Shown piece after piece: positions 23,875 to 33,352 of a DNA stretch of 33,352 nucleotides. Within the stretch, counting starts at the first letter, position 1. The number at the start of each line of letters is the position of its first letter. The notes under the pieces are model-generated. The model worked only from the letters and a program-made list of their open reading frames with translations. It did not search any database and was not told where the DNA came from. A program made the position numbers and the translations under genes. Source of the stretch: Chlorobaculum parvum (lineage in GTDB: Bacteria > Bacteroidota > Chlorobiia > Chlorobiales > Chlorobiaceae); the NCBI GenBank assembly GCA_011372505.1, contig DRSQ01000022.1:1-33352 (forward strand), given 5' to 3'.

Positions 23875-24654
23875 ATGACTCCTGACCTTCAGCTCGCGCT
23901 TGAACTGGCCGAAAAGGCAGGCAAACTTACGCTCGACTATTTCGGACGCCGCTCGCTTCAGGTCTTCTCCAAACGCGACGATACACCTGTGACCGAGGCC
24001 GATCGCAGAGCTGAGGAGCTGATTCGGCAGGGTATTTCGGCGAAGTATCCCGACGACGGTTTGTTTGGCGAGGAATTCGACGAGCGCCCCTCAGGGAATG
24101 GGCGGCGCTGGATTATCGATCCCATCGACGGCACCCGCTCGTTCATCCACGGCGTGCCGCTGTACGGCGTGATGATTGCGCTCGAAGTTGAGGGGTTGAT
24201 GCAGCTCGGTGTCATCAATTTTCCTGTTCTCGGCGAATTGTACCAAGCCGAGCGGGGGAGTGGGGCGCAGATGAACGGCACAAGCATTCAAGTCTCGGAG
24301 ATCGCCGAAAAGGCTTCGGCCACGGTGGTATTCACTGAAAAAGAGTACCTGCTCGATCCGCTATCCTCGCATCCTGTCGATCAGCTTCGCATCGATGCAG
24401 GTCTGGTGCGTGGGTGGGGCGACTGTTACGGCCACATGCTGGTTGCGTCGGGCCGTGCTGAGGTTGCGGTGGACAAGATCATGAGTCCGTGGGACTGCGC
24501 TGCGGTTATTCCCATCGTTACCGAGGCTGGTGGTTGTTGCTTCGATTACCGGGGACAGGAGTCGATCATCGACGGGGAGGGTCTGGTGAGCGCGAACCGG
24601 GCGATGGGCACGACGCTTGTCGAGGCTATTGTCAAGCAGGAGAATGCCCGATGA
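23875..24654 (+). CDS. inositol monophosphatase family protein, HisN-like histidinol phosphatase
   Basis: DDTPVTEADRRAEELI, GEEFDE, WIIDPIDGTRSFIHGVPLYGVMIAL, WDCAAVIPIVTEAGG. ATG at 23875 is the likely start. Confidence 0.88.
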   Translation: MTPDLQLALELAEKAGKLTLDYFGRRSLQVFSKRDDTPVTEADRRAEELIRQGISAKYPDDGLFGEEFDERPSGNGRRWIIDPIDGTRSFIHGVPLYGVMIALEVEGLMQLGVINFPVLGELYQAERGSGAQMNGTSIQVSEIAEKASATVVFTEKEYLLDPLSSHPVDQLRIDAGLVRGWGDCYGHMLVASGRAEVAVDKIMSPWDCAAVIPIVTEAGGCCFDYRGQESIIDGEGLVSANRAMGTTLVEAIVKQENAR

Positions 24655-25160
24655 GTGCGGTGATTGTGTTGCTGGTGCTCATTGTTCTGCTGCTCGCGGT
24701 TATCATTGCCATGCTGGCGACCGGTTGGCCCGGCAAGCAGAAAGAGGAGATGGAGCGGCTCGGCAACAGTCTTCGCCGCGAGATGGCCGAGCAGCGGAGC
24801 GACAGCCTTCAGCTTATGAAAGCCATCCGCATTGAGATCGAGGATGCTGTCCGCGAATCGGTTGAGCGTGAGATGGCCGCTGCAGCTGCACCAAGAGGGC
24901 GTTCTCGGAGAGGCTCACGAAAGAAGGTTCAAGAGGTTGATTCCGGTGCTGCTCGCGATATGGGTGGTGCAGAAGAGACTGATAACGGCAGTTATGAATC
25001 GCCTTTACAGGCAATGCAGATCTCGCTTTTTTCGGAAAAACCTGTAACGGCGGAGTCCTCAAAGCCGTTGGCGGATGTAACTGAAAAGCCAGTTGACCTT
25101 AAGCCGGAAGCTGAAACAATCCACATGGGGTACATTGATGACATTCCCGATGTAGAGTGA
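24651..25160 (+). CDS. hypothetical protein with N-terminal transmembrane helix and charged helical region
   Basis: MSAVIVLLVLIVLLLAVIIAMLATGW then QKEEMERLGNSLRREMAEQ. ATGA overlap with the upstream phosphatase. Confidence 0.7.
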   Translation: MSAVIVLLVLIVLLLAVIIAMLATGWPGKQKEEMERLGNSLRREMAEQRSDSLQLMKAIRIEIEDAVRESVEREMAAAAAPRGRSRRGSRKKVQEVDSGAARDMGGAEETDNGSYESPLQAMQISLFSEKPVTAESSKPLADVTEKPVDLKPEAETIHMGYIDDIPDVE

Positions 25161-25215
25161 GCTGCAATGAGATGGTGTTGATCGTCTGGTTGATTTGTCC
25201 GGCGATACCAATAAA

Positions 25216-25255
25216 AAGGGCAACCAACTGGTTGCCCTTGCAATTTCTTTTTTTG
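25216..25255. terminator. bidirectional terminator between convergent genes
   Basis: AAGGGCAACC-AACT-GGTTGCCCTT perfect stem. An A-run precedes it and a T-rich tract follows it. Confidence 0.8.
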
Positions 25256-25259
25256 CAGC

Positions 25260-26000
25260 TCAATTGAGCGCCTCTGCAATTGCCTTTGCGAAACTTGGGC
25301 CGTCGAAGTATTCGGGAATAATGTCCACTTTAATGCCCATCTTTTCGAGTGCACCAGAGGTGGTGGTACCGATGGCTGCAATTTTCACTGAATCAGCGAC
25401 CTTTTTTGAGCCCATAGCCTCGAAGAAATTTCTGGCTGTCGAAGGACTTGTAAAAGAGAGGCAGTCAAGCTTGCCTTCAGCAAGCATCTCTTTGACGCGT
25501 TGCGTGTCTTCGAGCGACGGTGACTGGTTTTCATAAACCGTCACTTCGACGCAGGAGCCGCCACGCTTGGCAATGACTTCGGGAATGGTGCCAAGCGACA
25601 GGCTGCCACGGACAAAGAGGAAGGTCTTGCGCTCGATCTCACGTGCGTCAATGCCCGACATGAGACTGACGGCGTCAGCGCTCTTGGGAAGAGGTTCGAT
25701 GGTGACTCCGTGCTTTTCGAGGTCGCCACCGGTGGTTTTGCCAACAGCCCACACGCGCGTGTTCTGCAGATTCGGCAACTCAGCGGGAGACTCTTTGAGT
25801 AACCGTTCGAGAAAAAATTGCACGCTGTTGGGGCTGGTGAAGAAGATGCCTGCAAATTGGCTGAGGTTTGGTACCTTCCAGCCGGCAACCGGCCTGATTT
25901 CGATGGTCGGAAAGACCACCGTCTTCAGGCCGTACTGCTCAAGCTCCCTCACAAAAGGCGCTGCCTGATGTTTCGGTCGTGTAACGAGAACTGTCTTCAT
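25260..26000 (-). CDS. hemD: uroporphyrinogen-III synthase
   Basis: [23 protein letters not shown]…[16 protein letters not shown]…[15 protein letters not shown]…[15 protein letters not shown], directly after hemC. Confidence 0.92.
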   Translation of the reverse strand: MKTVLVTRPKHQAAPFVRELEQYGLKTVVFPTIEIRPVAGWKVPNLSQFAGIFFTSPNSVQFFLERLLKESPAELPNLQNTRVWAVGKTTGGDLEKHGVTIEPLPKSADAVSLMSGIDAREIERKTFLFVRGSLSLGTIPEVIAKRGGSCVEVTVYENQSPSLEDTQRVKEMLAEGKLDCLSFTSPSTARNFFEAMGSKKVADSVKIAAIGTTTSGALEKMGIKVDIIPEYFDGPSFAKAIAEALN

Positions 26001-26938
26001 CAGCAGGTTTTACGGATGTCAGCAAGGATTTTTTCTGCGCCCATTGACAGCAGAGTCTCTGCCAGCTCGATACCAGCGGCTTCTGCTTCTCCCGGGGTTT
26101 TGACCGCTTTGGTCACTTCGTTGCGAAGACCGGTTTTGCCGTCAACTGAACCAACAAAGGCAAGTAACTTCAGAGTGCCATCGATGTAGGAACCGAACGA
26201 TCCGATCGGGATTTGGCAACCACCCTGCAAATGCCTGAGCAGCGCACGTTCGGCGCGGCAGCACATTTCAGTGTTGTCATCGTTGAGCACGCGGACAATT
26301 TCTCTGGTTTCAGCGTCATCCGTACGGGTCTCGATTCCGAGTGCGCCCTGCCCAACCGCCGGAAGCATGGTTTCGTGCGGCAGGATTTCAGTGATGCGGT
26401 CGCTGAATTCAAGGCGATACACGCCGGCGTAGGCAAGCATCATCGCGTCGAAATCACCTTCATCGAACTTCTTGAAGCGGGTGTTGAGGTTGCCGCGGAT
26501 GTCCATAATCTCCAGATCAGGCCTCAGACTCAACAGCTGCGACATTCTGCGCAGGGAGCTGGTAGCCATCTTGGCGTTCTGTGGAAGATCCATCAACCCC
26601 TTGCCGGACTTGGAAATAATGATGTCTCGGGTATCTTCACGCTCGGTGAACGAGGTGATAACCAGGCCTTCCGGCGTACCGGTCGGAACGTCCTTCAGGC
26701 TGTGTACAGCCAGATCGATCTCACCGGCAAGCAGGTGTTTCTCGATGTCCTTGGTGAACAGCCCCATGTCTCCGATTTTGGACAGCGGAGAGTCGAGCAG
26801 CACGTCACCGGTCGTTTTGACCAGCTTGAGCGTGATGTTCATGTCGGGAAAGCGCCTGGAAAGTTCTTCTTTGGTGAACTCAGCCTGCCACAGGGCGAGG
26901 GGGCTGGAACGGGTGCCGATGATAATCTCTTTTTTCAA
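26000..26938 (-). CDS. hemC: porphobilinogen deaminase (hydroxymethylbilane synthase)
   Basis: [55 protein letters not shown]. Confidence 0.98.
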   Translation of the reverse strand: MKKEIIIGTRSSPLALWQAEFTKEELSRRFPDMNITLKLVKTTGDVLLDSPLSKIGDMGLFTKDIEKHLLAGEIDLAVHSLKDVPTGTPEGLVITSFTEREDTRDIIISKSGKGLMDLPQNAKMATSSLRRMSQLLSLRPDLEIMDIRGNLNTRFKKFDEGDFDAMMLAYAGVYRLEFSDRITEILPHETMLPAVGQGALGIETRTDDAETREIVRVLNDDNTEMCCRAERALLRHLQGGCQIPIGSFGSYIDGTLKLLAFVGSVDGKTGLRNEVTKAVKTPGEAEAAGIELAETLLSMGAEKILADIRKTC

Positions 26939-26956
26939 TGCGGGTACGGATTGATT

Positions 26957-28237
26957 TTATTGGAGTGACTGGTTTGGTTCTTCAAGATCGAAGATGTTCC
27001 TGACGAGGTTAACCTTGCTGGGGATGTTGTCGGCGGTATCGACCGGAGCCTTGAGCATTTTGATCGGATGATGCAGAATCTTTTTCAGAATCCTGTCGGT
27101 CAGGTGTTCCATGCGTTTGAGTTCTTCTTCGCTCACCTTGTGGCGGTAGCGTTCGAGCTCTTTCTCCTTGATTTCAATGAATTTGGACTGCAAATCAACG
27201 ATGGTCGGACGCACCTTGAGGGTGTTGATCCACTGGCCGAAGCCGACCAGCTCCTCGTCAATGATGTCCTTGACCTTTGGAAGCTCTGCGCGGCGGCGTT
27301 CCAGGTTCTTGTCGATGATGTGCTTGAGGGCGTCGATGTCCTTGAGGAACATGTTCTGCAGCGAGCCCACTTCCGGATCGACGTTCCGGGGCAGACCAAG
27401 ATCGAGGATGATGACCGGTTTCAGGCGGCGTTTCGCCATGCTCTGCTGCATCTCCGCGGCGTTGAGGATGTACTCTTTGGTGCTGACTGCGGTGATGATG
27501 ATGTCGAATTCGTGCAGGTGTTCCTTGTAGCTTTCGTAAGGAAGTACGCGATTGGTGCCCAGCTCTTCGGCAAGCGCCTCGGCTTTGGATTGCGTCCTGT
27601 TGGTGATGACGATGTTGCGGGCATTCTTGGCAAACATGTGCTTGGCCGCCAACTCTCCGGTTTCGCCGGCACCGATGAGCAGCACCTTTTTCATAGAGAG
27701 GTTGGAGAAAATCTTCTGGGCAAGCTCGACAGCCGCGTAGCTGACCGAAACAGCGCCTTCCATCAGCTTGGTGCGAGTTTTGACCTTCTTGGCAACGCTG
27801 AATGCTGTGTGGCACAAACGGGTGAGCAGAATGCCGGCTGTCCCGACTTCAGCAGCGATTCGGTAGGCATCCTTGACCTGTCCGAGAATCTGGCCTTCGC
27901 CGAGCACCAGAGAATCGATGGCGCTGGAGACCTCGAAGAGGTGACGGGCTGTGCCGCAATAGAAGCGGTTGAAGAAGTGTTCGGGACGGACGGCGTTACG
28001 GGCGTCCTTGTATGAGATGATGTAATCTTTGAGATAATCGCAGTTCACCTCGGGCATTCCCGGAACCACATAGAGTTCCGTACGGTTGCAGGTCGATACA
28101 ACCATGGCTTCACTTGCCAGTCCGCTCGATACCAGGTCGGTGACGAACTCCTTGTTCTGAACCTCCGAAAGAGCGATCCTTTCACGGATTTCAATAGGTG
28201 CTGTCTTGTGGTTGACACCAACTGAAATGATGTTCAT
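26957..28237 (-). CDS. hemA: glutamyl-tRNA reductase
   Basis: [58 protein letters not shown]. Confidence 0.98.
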   Translation of the reverse strand: MNIISVGVNHKTAPIEIRERIALSEVQNKEFVTDLVSSGLASEAMVVSTCNRTELYVVPGMPEVNCDYLKDYIISYKDARNAVRPEHFFNRFYCGTARHLFEVSSAIDSLVLGEGQILGQVKDAYRIAAEVGTAGILLTRLCHTAFSVAKKVKTRTKLMEGAVSVSYAAVELAQKIFSNLSMKKVLLIGAGETGELAAKHMFAKNARNIVITNRTQSKAEALAEELGTNRVLPYESYKEHLHEFDIIITAVSTKEYILNAAEMQQSMAKRRLKPVIILDLGLPRNVDPEVGSLQNMFLKDIDALKHIIDKNLERRRAELPKVKDIIDEELVGFGQWINTLKVRPTIVDLQSKFIEIKEKELERYRHKVSEEELKRMEHLTDRILKKILHHPIKMLKAPVDTADNIPSKVNLVRNIFDLEEPNQSLQ

Positions 28238-28384
28238 AGCAGGATTGTTTTGTTTGCCGTTTGTGAACCGTGCGAAAAGAGTCGTTTCGGGCGCTTCCGA
28301 AAGTATGTTAATATATTCTAAAGGCCTGAATTTTCAAATTGATGGCGACGCTAAAAAGTTACCGGCGGCGCCTCCGGGAGCCGG

Positions 28385-29230
28385 TCAAAGGCCGACTCCG
28401 TGAAAACTTGGCGTAAAAAGGCTCATGACGAACAGGAAAGCCGTGACCAGCACGAACGTGGCGATGAGCAGTACGGCCATGTGCTTGATGTCCCAGCCGA
28501 ACAGCGGTTTGATGACCAGACTGATGCCGTAAAGCAGCCAGATGACGCCGACCGACAGGAGCCTGGGGTCGAGCAGGTTGATAGCCTCTTCGGAAGCCTG
28601 CTGCTCGAGGACTCCCGCCACCATGGTGACCGACAGGAAGAAGAAGCCGAAAGCCACGGCGTGCATGATGAGCAGTTCGAGCGCTTCGAGGTTCGGCAGC
28701 CGCTGAAAGAGAAGGCCGAAGCGGTTGAGGCGTATCTGCCGGAACAGCACCAGGTAGATGCCGCTGTACAGGCCGGCGATGGCCACCGAACTGAAACCGA
28801 AGATCGAAGCGATCAGGTGCACTCCGATGCCGATTCCGCTGACAGCCGGTCCGGGATCGATGGTCTTGGCGCTAAGAATCGATGAGAGCAGCGCCGAACC
28901 CGCCGCGAAGGCGATCACGAAAAAGCCGGTTTTATCGCTTTTGGTAGTCAGCTCTATGAACATGTAGGTGATCGTCAGGGTCAGGGCAACCATCCCCATC
29001 AGGTTGTAGGCCGAGTAGCTCAGCCGGTACCCCTCCAGCGAGGTGAGCAGGCCGATGTCGGCGACATGGGTGACGATGGTGATGATGAGCGCCGGCTGTT
29101 TGAGTTTGCCGGCAATCGGCAGCTCGCGGAAAAAGTGGAGTCCATACAGCACGGTCGTGGCGATGTAAAGCACCGGCACGACCTGGGTCAGGACGAAAAG
29201 CGGGCTGTTCTCAAGAAAAATATTTCCCAT
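28385..29230 (-). CDS. cytochrome c assembly (CcsA/HemX-like) membrane protein
   Basis: About eight hydrophobic segments, located upstream of hemA on the same strand, as in many hem operons. Confidence 0.75.
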   Translation of the reverse strand: MGNIFLENSPLFVLTQVVPVLYIATTVLYGLHFFRELPIAGKLKQPALIITIVTHVADIGLLTSLEGYRLSYSAYNLMGMVALTLTITYMFIELTTKSDKTGFFVIAFAAGSALLSSILSAKTIDPGPAVSGIGIGVHLIASIFGFSSVAIAGLYSGIYLVLFRQIRLNRFGLLFQRLPNLEALELLIMHAVAFGFFFLSVTMVAGVLEQQASEEAINLLDPRLLSVGVIWLLYGISLVIKPLFGWDIKHMAVLLIATFVLVTAFLFVMSLFTPSFHGVGL

Positions 29231-29459
29231 AATACGGATAAAAACAAAATCATTTCACAGGTCGTAAGGGGCTTGTCAGGGCTGTTTGCAACGCCTTTGG
29301 GCAGTGCGTTTCCGGTCATGCCACCAGTTTTTAACCAAAACCCGGCAGGTACGGGTTTTCATGCCCCTTCTGTACTAATTCAAAGAATAATCAAAGGAAA
29401 AAGTGTATATTCGGCCCGAGTGAACTTATGTCATTAAATATACTTATTTATCGCCAAAG

Positions 29460-31292
29460 ATGAGCAGGAAACAGAATATTCGCAATATCGCCATTATCGC
29501 GCACGTTGACCACGGAAAGACGACCCTTGTCGATTCGATTTTTCAGCAGACAGGTGCTTTCAGGGAAAACCAGCAGGTGGATGTCAGGGTGATGGACTCC
29601 AACCCCCAAGAGCGGGAGCGGGGTATTACCATCTTCTCCAAAAATGCTGCTGCACAGCACAAGGGTTGCAAGATCAACATCGTCGATACTCCCGGCCACG
29701 CCGATTTCGGTGGTGAAGTGGAGCGCATCCTGAAGATGGTGGATGGCGTGCTCCTGCTTGTCGATGCTTTCGAGGGGCCGATGCCGCAGACCAAGTTCGT
29801 GCTGCGCAAGGCGCTTGAGCTGCACCTCAAGCCGATCGTTGTGATCAACAAGATTGACCGTCCGCAGGCCGATCCTGAGAAGGTGCACGATCAGGTACTC
29901 GACCTGTTCATCGCGCTTGGCGCCGCCGAGGATCAGCTCGATTTTCCCTACATTTTCGCTTCGGCCAAGAACGGGATTGCCAAGTATGATATGGCGGACG
30001 AGGATGGCGATATGAGCCTTCTGCTCGACATGATCGTCAAGGAGATGCCTGCTCCGGAAGCTGACGATGACGCCGGATTCCAGATGCTTGTCACCAGCCT
30101 CGACTACAATGACTATATCGGCAAGATCGCCATCGGGCGCATCCAGCGCGGCAAGGTTTCTCCCGGCGACCAGCTTACCCTGGTGACGCAGGATGGCGTG
30201 GTCGGCAAGGGCACCGTCACCAAACTCTTCCTGTTCGATCGCACGCAGCGCGTCGAGGGCAAGGAGGCTGAAGCTGGTGACATCGTGGCCATGGCGGGCA
30301 TTGCGGCGGCCAACGTCGGTGAAACGCTCACCACTCCCGACCAGCCGGAAGCACTCGATTCGTTCGAGATCAGCAAGCCGACTCTTTCGATGCTCTTTTC
30401 GGTGAACGATTCGCCGTTCGCCGGGCAGGAGGGCAAAGAGGTGACCAGCCGCAAGATTCGCGAGCGCCTGATGAAAGAGGTGATGACCAACGTTGCGCTC
30501 AACGTCGAGGAGACCGACAGCGCCGATACCTTCAGGGTTTCGGGCCGTGGTGAGCTGCACCTCTCCGTGCTGATCGAGACCATGCGCCGCGAGGGCTTCG
30601 AGCTGGCGATCTCCCGCCCGGAGGTGATTCTCCGCGAGGAGAATGGCGTGAAGATGGAGCCGGTCGAGCACGTCACCATCGACGTTCCGGATGAGTATGC
30701 TGGCGTGGTGATTGAAAAGATGGGGCGCAGAAAGGCCGAGATGACCCACATGACCACCCTGCGCGGCGGCATGAACCGCCTCGAGTTCGAAATTCCGACG
30801 CGAGGCCTGATCGGTTACAACCTCGAGTTCACCACCGACACCAAGGGCGAGGGCATCATGTCGCACGTCTTCCACAACTACCAGCCTTTCAAGGGCAGGG
30901 TGCCGTCGCGTGAAACCGGTGCACTGGTTTCAGCTGAAACCGGCGTGGCTGTCTCTTACGCCCTTTCGAGCCTTGAAGATCGCGGTACGTTCTTCATCGG
31001 CCCGAACACGAGGGTGTATGAAGGCATGGTCATTGGAGAATCGACCCGTGACCTCGACATCACGATGAACATCTGCAAGACCAAGAAGCTTACCAACATG
31101 CGTGCCTCCGGCTCGGACGACTCGATCCGCCTGACACCGCCGCGCAAGCTCTCGCTCGAACAGGCGCTCGAATTCATCAACGACGACGAGCTGCTCGAAG
31201 TGACGCCCGAGAACATCAGGATTCGTAAGAAGATTCTGAACTCCGACCAGAGGGTCAAGGCGGCCAAAAGAGCCAAGGCTGCAATGGGATAA
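29460..31292 (+). CDS. typA: translational GTPase TypA/BipA
   Basis: [91 protein letters not shown]. Confidence 0.98.
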   Translation: MSRKQNIRNIAIIAHVDHGKTTLVDSIFQQTGAFRENQQVDVRVMDSNPQERERGITIFSKNAAAQHKGCKINIVDTPGHADFGGEVERILKMVDGVLLLVDAFEGPMPQTKFVLRKALELHLKPIVVINKIDRPQADPEKVHDQVLDLFIALGAAEDQLDFPYIFASAKNGIAKYDMADEDGDMSLLLDMIVKEMPAPEADDDAGFQMLVTSLDYNDYIGKIAIGRIQRGKVSPGDQLTLVTQDGVVGKGTVTKLFLFDRTQRVEGKEAEAGDIVAMAGIAAANVGETLTTPDQPEALDSFEISKPTLSMLFSVNDSPFAGQEGKEVTSRKIRERLMKEVMTNVALNVEETDSADTFRVSGRGELHLSVLIETMRREGFELAISRPEVILREENGVKMEPVEHVTIDVPDEYAGVVIEKMGRRKAEMTHMTTLRGGMNRLEFEIPTRGLIGYNLEFTTDTKGEGIMSHVFHNYQPFKGRVPSRETGALVSAETGVAVSYALSSLEDRGTFFIGPNTRVYEGMVIGESTRDLDITMNICKTKKLTNMRASGSDDSIRLTPPRKLSLEQALEFINDDELLEVTPENIRIRKKILNSDQRVKAAKRAKAAMG

Positions 31293-31328
31293 TGGATAAT
31301 TGACAATTGATAGTTGATAATTGAAGAA

Positions 31329-31356
31329 GGCTGCTCCGGTTGGGGTGGCCTTTTTT
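31329..31356 (+). terminator. Rho-independent terminator after typA
   Basis: GGCTGCTCC-GGTT-GGGGTGGCC (with G-U pairs) followed by TTTTTT. Confidence 0.75.
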
Positions 31357-31377
31357 GCTTAGGGTGAGCAAAAAAAA

Positions 31378-31417
31378 GATCAGTCGGATCGGTCTGAGCT
31401 GACTGATCCAACTGATC
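31378..31417. repeat. imperfect inverted repeat between convergent typA and bchX
   Basis: GATCAGTCGGATCGGTC (31378-31394) / GACTGATCCAACTGATC (31401-31417), 15 of 17 positions complementary, 6-nt loop. Confidence 0.75.
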
Positions 31418-31453
31418 TGAAAAGGCTTGGGAGATTCTGCGGAGCTTGCTTCG

Positions 31454-32551
31454 TTACAACCCGAAAAACAGCTTGCGCATCGCCTTTCTTGCGCTGGCGA
31501 TGGTGGTGCGTACCACCTCTTCGTCGAGGCCTTTCAGCTCGGCGATCTGTTCGGGGGATTTGCCGTCAACTTCGAGCAGGGTGTAAATTTCGCGCTCCGC
31601 TTCCGGTAATTTTGCGATGCACTCCAGCAGTCGCTGCTGTTCACGGTCTTGGCCGCCGTTTCCTGCGGTTGCGTCTCCATCGCGCTTGAACAGCTCATCG
31701 GCGCTTGCCGCAACCGGCAGCTCGTCGCTGACATCGCCGAAGAGCTTGACGAAATCGGTGAAGCTGAGCCCGCTCGCGTTGCACGGCGTGATGGCGTTGT
31801 TGAGTATCTCTTCGGCGAGCTTGCGGAACGGTGCGCCGATCTCTGGCAGGCGGACGGCGAAGTCGAAGCTGTCGTCCATGTCACGCGCTTCGAGGTTGTA
31901 GGGCACCTTCATCAGCACGTTGATGCCTGCTGCCTTTGCATATTTCCCGGCCATGCCGCTGCCGTCGTCGCGGTTGACGATCATGCCGAGCAGGCGTGAG
32001 CGGCCTCCGATAGTGCGGAAGTAGTTGTTGGCCTGGCAGATGTTGTTCGAGGTGAAGATCGACTGCCGGTCGTTACTGGTCACCAGAATGACCTCCTCGC
32101 TGAGCGAACGGGCCAGAGGCGTCGCAAAACCGCCGCACACCACGTCGCCGAGGAAGTCCATCAGGATGATGTCGATGTCCCACTCGAAGATGCCGAGCTT
32201 TTCGAGCACGTCGAAGCCCGAGATGATGCCGCGTCCACCGCATCCGCGCCCGACCTGCGGACCGCCGAGTTCGATACCGTAGATCGGCTGCGGAAAATCC
32301 GGAATGTCGCGGCGGAAGACGATGTCGCTGATCTGTATCTGTTCGTTGCGGGCGTTCTTTTCAGCAAACACCTCGGTCACCGTGGGCAGCGACATGCCGC
32401 CGAACAGCGAGGTGGTCGAGTCGTGCTTCGGATCGCAACCGAGCTGCAACACCCGCTTGTTCATCATGGCGAAGGTGGCGCTGAGGTTCGTCGTGGTGAA
32501 GCTCTTGCCGATGCCGCCTTTGCCGTAAATGGCGATAGTCCTTGGTGCCAT
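31454..32551 (-). CDS. bchX: chlorophyllide reductase iron protein subunit X, with C-terminal sigma-70 region 4-like extension
   Basis: AIYGKGGIGKSFTTTNLSATFA P-loop, LQLGCDPKHDSTTSLFGG, IYGIELGGPQVGRGCGGRGIISGFDVLEKLG, DFLGDVVCGGFATPLAR. C-terminal LPEAEREIYTLLEVDGKSPEQIAELKGLDEEVVRTTIASARKAMRKLF. Confidence 0.92.
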   Translation of the reverse strand: MAPRTIAIYGKGGIGKSFTTTNLSATFAMMNKRVLQLGCDPKHDSTTSLFGGMSLPTVTEVFAEKNARNEQIQISDIVFRRDIPDFPQPIYGIELGGPQVGRGCGGRGIISGFDVLEKLGIFEWDIDIILMDFLGDVVCGGFATPLARSLSEEVILVTSNDRQSIFTSNNICQANNYFRTIGGRSRLLGMIVNRDDGSGMAGKYAKAAGINVLMKVPYNLEARDMDDSFDFAVRLPEIGAPFRKLAEEILNNAITPCNASGLSFTDFVKLFGDVSDELPVAASADELFKRDGDATAGNGGQDREQQRLLECIAKLPEAEREIYTLLEVDGKSPEQIAELKGLDEEVVRTTIASARKAMRKLFFGL

Positions 32552-32556
32552 ATCGA

Positions 32557-33352
32557 TCAGTGCCCCGTGTTGCAGGTTGCCATGCCGCCGTTCTTTTCAG
32601 CCTCCGAACCGTCCTGCCAGTGGATGATCATCTTCAGGCAGCCGGGATCGTCGAAGGCCTGCATGTAGGCCTCCATGAGGTTGTCTTCAAGCGAGCACTG
32701 GTGCGTGAAAATTTTTTCGGCGTTGATTTTGCCGCTTGCGATCAGGTCGCGCACACGGCGCAGATCTCCCTTTGCCCACTGCCGGGCGGCGATGAACGAT
32801 AGCTCCTTGTTGAACGCCTGGGAGTAGTCGATGTTGATGCGCTGGTAGTAGCCCCCGAAGATCACCTTGCCGTGGAACTTCACGAAGCGCAGCCCGGTAT
32901 CGATGGCGCTCATGATGCCGGTGCTGTCGATGAGCACGTCGAATTCGTGCCCCGCCAGCGCTGCTGAAACATCCTGCTTGTCGGGGTTGACCTTGATGTC
33001 CGCTGTCGAAATGTCGAGCCGGTTCTGGTGTGGCTCGGTGACCGCTACGAGGCTCGCGCCCATGTGCTTTGCCAGCTCCGCGGCGAGAATGCCCACTGCG
33101 CCCTGGCCCAGCACCAGCACTTTCTTGCCCTTCACCTCCGCCAGATCGACGATGTGCAGCGCTGTTGCGCCAAGCGGCAACGCAATGCCGCACTGCGGAT
33201 TGGTGATGCCGTCGAGTACCGTGATGCTTTCGACCGGGCAGACAATGAACTGCGACGCGCCGCCAAAAGCTGCATTTACATCCTCGTAGCCGAACGACCC
33301 AGCCACGTAGGCATACTTGCCGATCAAATCCTGATTGACGTGGTCGCCCGCC
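32557..33352 (-). CDS. bchC: bacteriochlorophyllide a dehydrogenase-like zinc-free/medium-chain dehydrogenase, 5' end outside window
   Basis: Medium-chain dehydrogenase Rossmann motif VLVLGQGAVGILAAELAKHMGA. Located directly upstream of bchX on the same strand. The frame is open to the window edge (…AGDHVNQDLIGKYAYVAGSFGYEDV). Confidence 0.85.
   Translation of the reverse strand, partial: AGDHVNQDLIGKYAYVAGSFGYEDVNAAFGGASQFIVCPVESITVLDGITNPQCGIALPLGATALHIVDLAEVKGKKVLVLGQGAVGILAAELAKHMGASLVAVTEPHQNRLDISTADIKVNPDKQDVSAALAGHEFDVLIDSTGIMSAIDTGLRFVKFHGKVIFGGYYQRINIDYSQAFNKELSFIAARQWAKGDLRRVRDLIASGKINAEKIFTHQCSLEDNLMEAYMQAFDDPGCLKMIIHWQDGSEAEKNGGMATCNTGH

Noticed and set aside
27068-28015. 315-aa plus-strand ORF opposite hemA
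   Set aside because: Complementary-strand shadow of HemA.
29448-30875. 475-aa minus-strand ORF opposite typA
   Set aside because: Shadow ORF of the conserved TypA gene, with no recognisable domain.
30956-31411. 151-aa minus-strand ORF containing [11 protein letters not shown]
   Set aside because: Made from the AATTGATA-type intergenic repeat plus antisense typA; a typical spurious ORF.

Overview
The window is a mostly housekeeping stretch of a green sulfur bacterium-like chromosome. The taxonomic guess (Chlorobiaceae, Chlorobaculum-like) rests on bchX/bchC next to hemACDB and on overall protein character, and was not searched. Recognised genes, left to right: trpB, lptD, an alpha/beta hydrolase, an Rrf2 regulator, uvrA, CIRCE-groES-groEL, queC, a CPBP protease, trpA, a GT2 glycosyltransferase, two small unknown ORFs, a 740-aa membrane-anchored lipase-like protein, a queD/PTPS homologue, cysE, aroC, hemB, an inositol-monophosphatase/HisN-like phosphatase, a small TM protein, hemD-hemC-hemA, a HemX/CcsA-like protein, typA, bchX and a partial bchC. 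Two decayed IS1595/IS1016-like insertion sequences (about 428-1126 + and 20683-21429 -) lie in inverted orientation about 20 kb apart. The most interesting observations are: (1) the BchX reading frame ends in a C-terminal segment that looks like a sigma-70 region-4 helix-turn-helix; (2) one IS copy cuts off the last about 27 codons of an endonuclease/exonuclease/phosphatase-family gene; (3) the same IS copy carries a 10-bp slippage expansion that frameshifts its transposase; (4) an unassigned lipase/TM protein sits beside two overlapping orphan small ORFs; (5) there are several imperfect inverted repeats between genes. I found no CRISPR array, rRNA, tRNA or recognisable defence system, and nothing here is clearly a new multi-gene system.
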